Of a stretch of 64,000 nucleotides of DNA, positions 61,338 to 64,000 are shown piece by piece. The stretch lies in the NCBI RefSeq assembly GCF_946222835.1, contig NZ_CAMIHD010000002.1, positions 248,001 through 312,000 of the forward strand. Reading direction: 5' to 3'. This DNA comes from an uncultured Corynebacterium sp. (lineage in GTDB: Bacteria > Actinomycetota > Actinomycetes > Mycobacteriales > Mycobacteriaceae). The notes under the pieces were generated by a model. That model searched no databases, was not told the DNA's origin, and saw only the letters and a list, made by a program, of their open reading frames with translations. Both the position numbers and the translations under genes were made by a program. Numbering within the stretch: the stretch's first letter is position 1; every line of letters begins with the position of its first letter.

Positions 61338-62411
61338 ATGACTGACGCACAACAGAATGTCCAAAACTTTGACGCCCTCCTCGTCCTTTCTTTCGGTGGC
61401 CCGGAAGGAAACGAGGAGGTCGTTCCATTTTTGGAGAACGTTACCCGTGGCCGAGGCATTCCTCGCGAACGGCTTGAAGTAGTGGGCGAGCACTATTATC
61501 ACTTCGGAGGCGTAAGTCCGCTCAATGCGCTCAACCGCGAAATAATCGATCATGTTGATGACGAGTTGAAAAAACGCGGACATAATCTACCGGTCTACTT
61601 TGGGAACCGAAATTGGTACCCTTTTGCCGGCGAGACTGTGGAGAAGATGTCTCAGGACGGGGTTCGCAAGGTAGCTGTCTTCGCAACTTCCGCATGGGGT
61701 GGGTACTCCGCGTGCCGGCAATATGACGAGGATATTCAACGCATGCACGAGCATCTGGCGCAGCAGGGCCTGCCGGCGATTGAATTCACCAAGATTCGCC
61801 AGTTCTTTGATCATCCGAAATTTGTGGCCGAAATGGCCGCTGCCGTAACAGAGGTCTGGGATCAGGTTCCGGAAGATAAGGAAGAAACTTCGCGCCTACT
61901 GTTTACCGCCCATTCGGTGCCCGTTGCGCACGATAACGTAGGCGGCGCGGAAGGCGATAAGAACCTTTACTCCCGCCAGGTGGCAGAGGCAGCTAGGTTG
62001 GTGGCGTTGCAGGCAGGTATTTCTGATTATGATCTTGTCTGGCAGTCTCGCTCAGGCAATCCACGCACTCCGTGGCTAGAACCCGACATTGTTGACCACA
62101 CCACGGATATCCACCGCAAGGAGGGCATCGACACGGTGGTGGTATGTCCAATTGGTTTCATCTCCGACCATATGGAGGTTATTTGGGACCTCGATTCGGA
62201 GCTGCGAAAGGCAGCGGATGAAATGGGTGTCAAGGTCCTGCGCACCCGTACCGCAGGCCCAACCCCGCGCTTTGCGGAGATGGTGGTCGATCTTGTGGAA
62301 GAGCTAGAGAATGGCCGCGACTGGGAGCTTAGTGGTCAGGTTACCGTCCAAGGATGCACGGTCAATGGCGCGCCATGTGCGGCGGGGTGTTGCGATATTT
62401 GGAACCGTTAA
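61338..62411 (+). CDS. hemH: Ferrochelatase (coproporphyrin III type)
   Basis: Inserts iron into a porphyrin to make heme; actinobacterial enzymes act on coproporphyrin III (CpfC). The 357-residue protein begins [20 protein letters not shown] and has [12 protein letters not shown] with the active-site His and [20 protein letters not shown]. The ending [17 protein letters not shown] supplies the cysteines that hold a 2Fe-2S cluster in mycobacterial ferrochelatase, so maturation probably depends on the suf genes upstream. Its stop codon overlaps that of the convergent next gene. Confidence 0.94.
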   Translation: MTDAQQNVQNFDALLVLSFGGPEGNEEVVPFLENVTRGRGIPRERLEVVGEHYYHFGGVSPLNALNREIIDHVDDELKKRGHNLPVYFGNRNWYPFAGETVEKMSQDGVRKVAVFATSAWGGYSACRQYDEDIQRMHEHLAQQGLPAIEFTKIRQFFDHPKFVAEMAAAVTEVWDQVPEDKEETSRLLFTAHSVPVAHDNVGGAEGDKNLYSRQVAEAARLVALQAGISDYDLVWQSRSGNPRTPWLEPDIVDHTTDIHRKEGIDTVVVCPIGFISDHMEVIWDLDSELRKAADEMGVKVLRTRTAGPTPRFAEMVVDLVEELENGRDWELSGQVTVQGCTVNGAPCAAGCCDIWNR

Positions 62412-63181
62412 CGCGCAAATTCTCCTAGGGCATAAGACACGCCCGTCATGCGGGCCTGGCGGATGTGACGCCAGAGGCGGAGCAATTGCGGGTCGAGGCT
62501 GTGATCGTTGATGCGGTCGGTAACCGTTTCGATGATCGCGGCCACTCGGTCAGCGCGAGCAAAAAGCTTGGCTGCGCGTGCCGGCGTCGATGGGGGAAGG
62601 CCGGGCGTGTCATAGAAGTCGCTGAGTGTTCCCACGGTGAGACGAGGGTTGGGCAATGCTCCAGTGCTATATCCGCTTGCGGCGATGAGGTCCGCGGACT
62701 CATTAGTTGCTTGGGCGAGGAGGGCATCGGCTTCGCCGGGACTAAGCCAGGCTGGCGCAGGCAGCTGCTGCTTTTCGACGATCACTTGCCAGGCCGTATG
62801 GCTGTGGCGAATGTGGGGAATGAGAACCAAGTTTCGCAAGGGATCATTGGTGCGAACTATGATTACCCCGGCAGAACTTTGAACAGCTGCGTGATAGGAC
62901 TCCGATCCTGCGGGCAAGGCAGGAGGCTCTCCTGGCCCGGAAAGCGCAAGGCGCACAATGGGCTCGGCGCCTCTACCGCGCTCGGCGGTAAGTTCGGCGG
63001 TTTCTGCGCGCAGTAGCGCCAGCACATCGGCGAACGGAGCTTCGTCCACGCCCTCCGGACGCCCGCCTAGTTCAGTGAGCGCATCCAATAAATCATCGGT
63101 GGATTCGCGTCCCCACAGCCATGACCCCAGCCAGACAGCAGTGTTTTGTAAAGGTGACCATACTTCGGCGCGCATATCCAT
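62408..63181 (-). CDS. Conserved actinobacterial protein (Rv1486c-like), function unknown
   Basis: A 257-residue protein without signal or membrane segment, Ala/Leu-rich. It starts [20 protein letters not shown] and has [20 protein letters not shown] in the middle, the most conserved-looking stretch. A gene of this kind lies after hemH in M. tuberculosis (Rv1486c). I know no function. ATGs at 63181 and 63175 are both possible. The frame extends upstream to 63613 only as a shadow of the divergent DUF3097 gene. Its stop (62410-62408) overlaps the hemH stop (62409-62411). Confidence 0.8.
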   Translation of the reverse strand: MDMRAEVWSPLQNTAVWLGSWLWGRESTDDLLDALTELGGRPEGVDEAPFADVLALLRAETAELTAERGRGAEPIVRLALSGPGEPPALPAGSESYHAAVQSSAGVIIVRTNDPLRNLVLIPHIRHSHTAWQVIVEKQQLPAPAWLSPGEADALLAQATNESADLIAASGYSTGALPNPRLTVGTLSDFYDTPGLPPSTPARAAKLFARADRVAAIIETVTDRINDHSLDPQLLRLWRHIRQARMTGVSYALGEFAR

Positions 63182-63214
63182 GGCGAGCCAGTCTAGTAGA
63201 TAGACTATCGGGCC

Positions 63215-64000
63215 ATGAGTTTTGATCCTTATGGCGGAGACATTTTTGCTGGCCACTCGCGGTCGAAGCCGCGGCAATACCCTGAAGTACCTGCTGAGCC
63301 CGGAATGGTAGTAGAAGTGCGTGGCGATGATTTTGTAGGGGCTGTCATGGGGGTGGACAAAACCGTTTTCGGCGAGGTGGTACGCCTTGAGGATCGCCAC
63401 GGGGTGGAGCGCGTCTTCAATCTGGTTAAGGGTGGTTTCTTGGTGGAGGGTAAGCCGGTGACGCTTACCCGGTACGTCGAAAAGCAGGCACCCCGTAAAT
63501 CCAACTCTGGTTCGCGACGTGTTGAAAACGTGGAAGCCAAGGTTGCCGCGCCATCGCGCATTTGGGTTGAAGGCGTGCACGACGCCGCCATTGTGGAAAA
63601 GGTATGGGGCCACGACCTGCGCGTGGAAGGCGTAGTGGTGGAATACCTTGAAGGCCTAGACAACTTGGAAGAACGCCTGGCGGAATTTCAGCCCGGGCCT
63701 GGTCGCAGGGTCGGAGTTTTGGCGGATCACCTCGTCCAAGGTTCCAAGGAAACCCGGTTGACGGAAGCCGTGGGGCAGCATGTCCTGGTTACTGGACATC
63801 CATTCATCGATATTTGGGCAGCGGTAAAACCGCAGTGCGTTGGCTTGCGCGCATGGCCAGAAGTACCTTATGGCGAAGATTGGAAGACCGGCATTTGCCG
63901 CCGCGTGGGGTGGAGTGACCCGAAAGACGGGTGGCGACATGTATATAACGCCGTGCATTCTTTCCGCGATCTCGACTCCAGCCTGATTGGCGCGGTGGAG
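63215..64000 (+). CDS. DUF3097 family protein, 3' end cut by the window
   Basis: The frame from ATG 63215 stays open to the window end (262 codons). It starts MSFDPYGGDIFAGHSRSKPR and has AEPGMVVEVRGDDFVGAVMG, RIWVEGVHDAAIVEKVWGHD, GVLADHLVQGSKETRLTEAV and the Trp-rich CRRVGWSDPKDGWRHVYNAV. These are features of DUF3097, an actinobacterial family of unknown function. The VEG..DA motif and the later ADHLV resemble the acidic motifs of TOPRIM nucleotidyl-transfer domains; this likeness is my inference. It is divergent from the Rv1486c-like gene with only 33 bases between them. Confidence 0.85.
   Translation, partial: MSFDPYGGDIFAGHSRSKPRQYPEVPAEPGMVVEVRGDDFVGAVMGVDKTVFGEVVRLEDRHGVERVFNLVKGGFLVEGKPVTLTRYVEKQAPRKSNSGSRRVENVEAKVAAPSRIWVEGVHDAAIVEKVWGHDLRVEGVVVEYLEGLDNLEERLAEFQPGPGRRVGVLADHLVQGSKETRLTEAVGQHVLVTGHPFIDIWAAVKPQCVGLRAWPEVPYGEDWKTGICRRVGWSDPKDGWRHVYNAVHSFRDLDSSLIGAVE

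Overview
The window is a stretch of core chromosome from a Corynebacterium species. Gene content, order and operators all point that way. The order rpoZ-coaBC-metK-priA-def-fmt-rsmB-rpe-rib genes-uvrC-rapZ-yvcK-whiA-gap-pgk-tpi-secG, then pgl-opcA-zwf-tal-tkt, ctaB, ctaA, mptB, sufR-suf, and acnR-acn-(Rv1476-like)-ripA-hemH is the arrangement known from C. glutamicum, with parts shared with Mycobacterium tuberculosis. OpcA, MptB, WhiA, SufR, a RipA-type NlpC/P60 protein and a ferrochelatase with a C-terminal cysteine cluster are actinobacterial. A perfect McbR operator before metK and a perfect AcnR operator before acn are specific to corynebacteria. The species itself cannot be fixed from the sequence.

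Layout. 1-18264 (+): omega subunit, CoA and SAM synthesis, PriA, peptide deformylase and Met-tRNA formyltransferase, RsmB, Rpe, the riboflavin genes ribD-ribE-ribBA-ribH, UvrC and the RapZ/YvcK/WhiA trio. 18394-20040 (-): a lactate permease. 20584-24163 (+): lower glycolysis (gap-pgk-tpi) and secG. 24313-30921 (-): the pentose phosphate genes, transcribed tkt to pgl. 31234-37896: heme O and heme A synthases, a quinone reductase, an ABC-2 exporter and the MptB mannosyltransferase. 38166-44438 (+): the complete SUF iron-sulfur operon with its regulator. 44552-53682: an ABC-F protein, a DUF2254 membrane protein, a UPF0210/ACT pair, an NAD(P)-binding protein, and a nucleoside hydrolase followed by an ECF-type transporter. 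53763-57355 (-): AcnR and aconitase. 57671-64000: an Rv1476-like membrane protein, a 1.7-kb gene-free stretch, the RipA-like hydrolase, ferrochelatase, an Rv1486c-like protein and a DUF3097 protein cut by the window edge.

How it fits together. The pentose phosphate and glycolytic blocks form much of central carbon metabolism and supply ribulose-5-phosphate to the riboflavin genes. SUF builds clusters for aconitase and probably for ferrochelatase. Ferrochelatase, CtaB and CtaA lead to heme a for the terminal oxidase.

I see no CRISPR array, phage, insertion sequence, tRNA, rRNA or defence system. The least explained parts are: (i) the gene-free 58145-59851 stretch before the RipA-like gene, which has G-runs, a CRP-like palindrome, spaced TAAC repeats and an orphan McbR-like operator; (ii) the ECF transporter, whose fused double ATPase seems able to form only one complete ATP site; and (iii) the absence of ppc between secG and pgl, where C. 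glutamicum has it.
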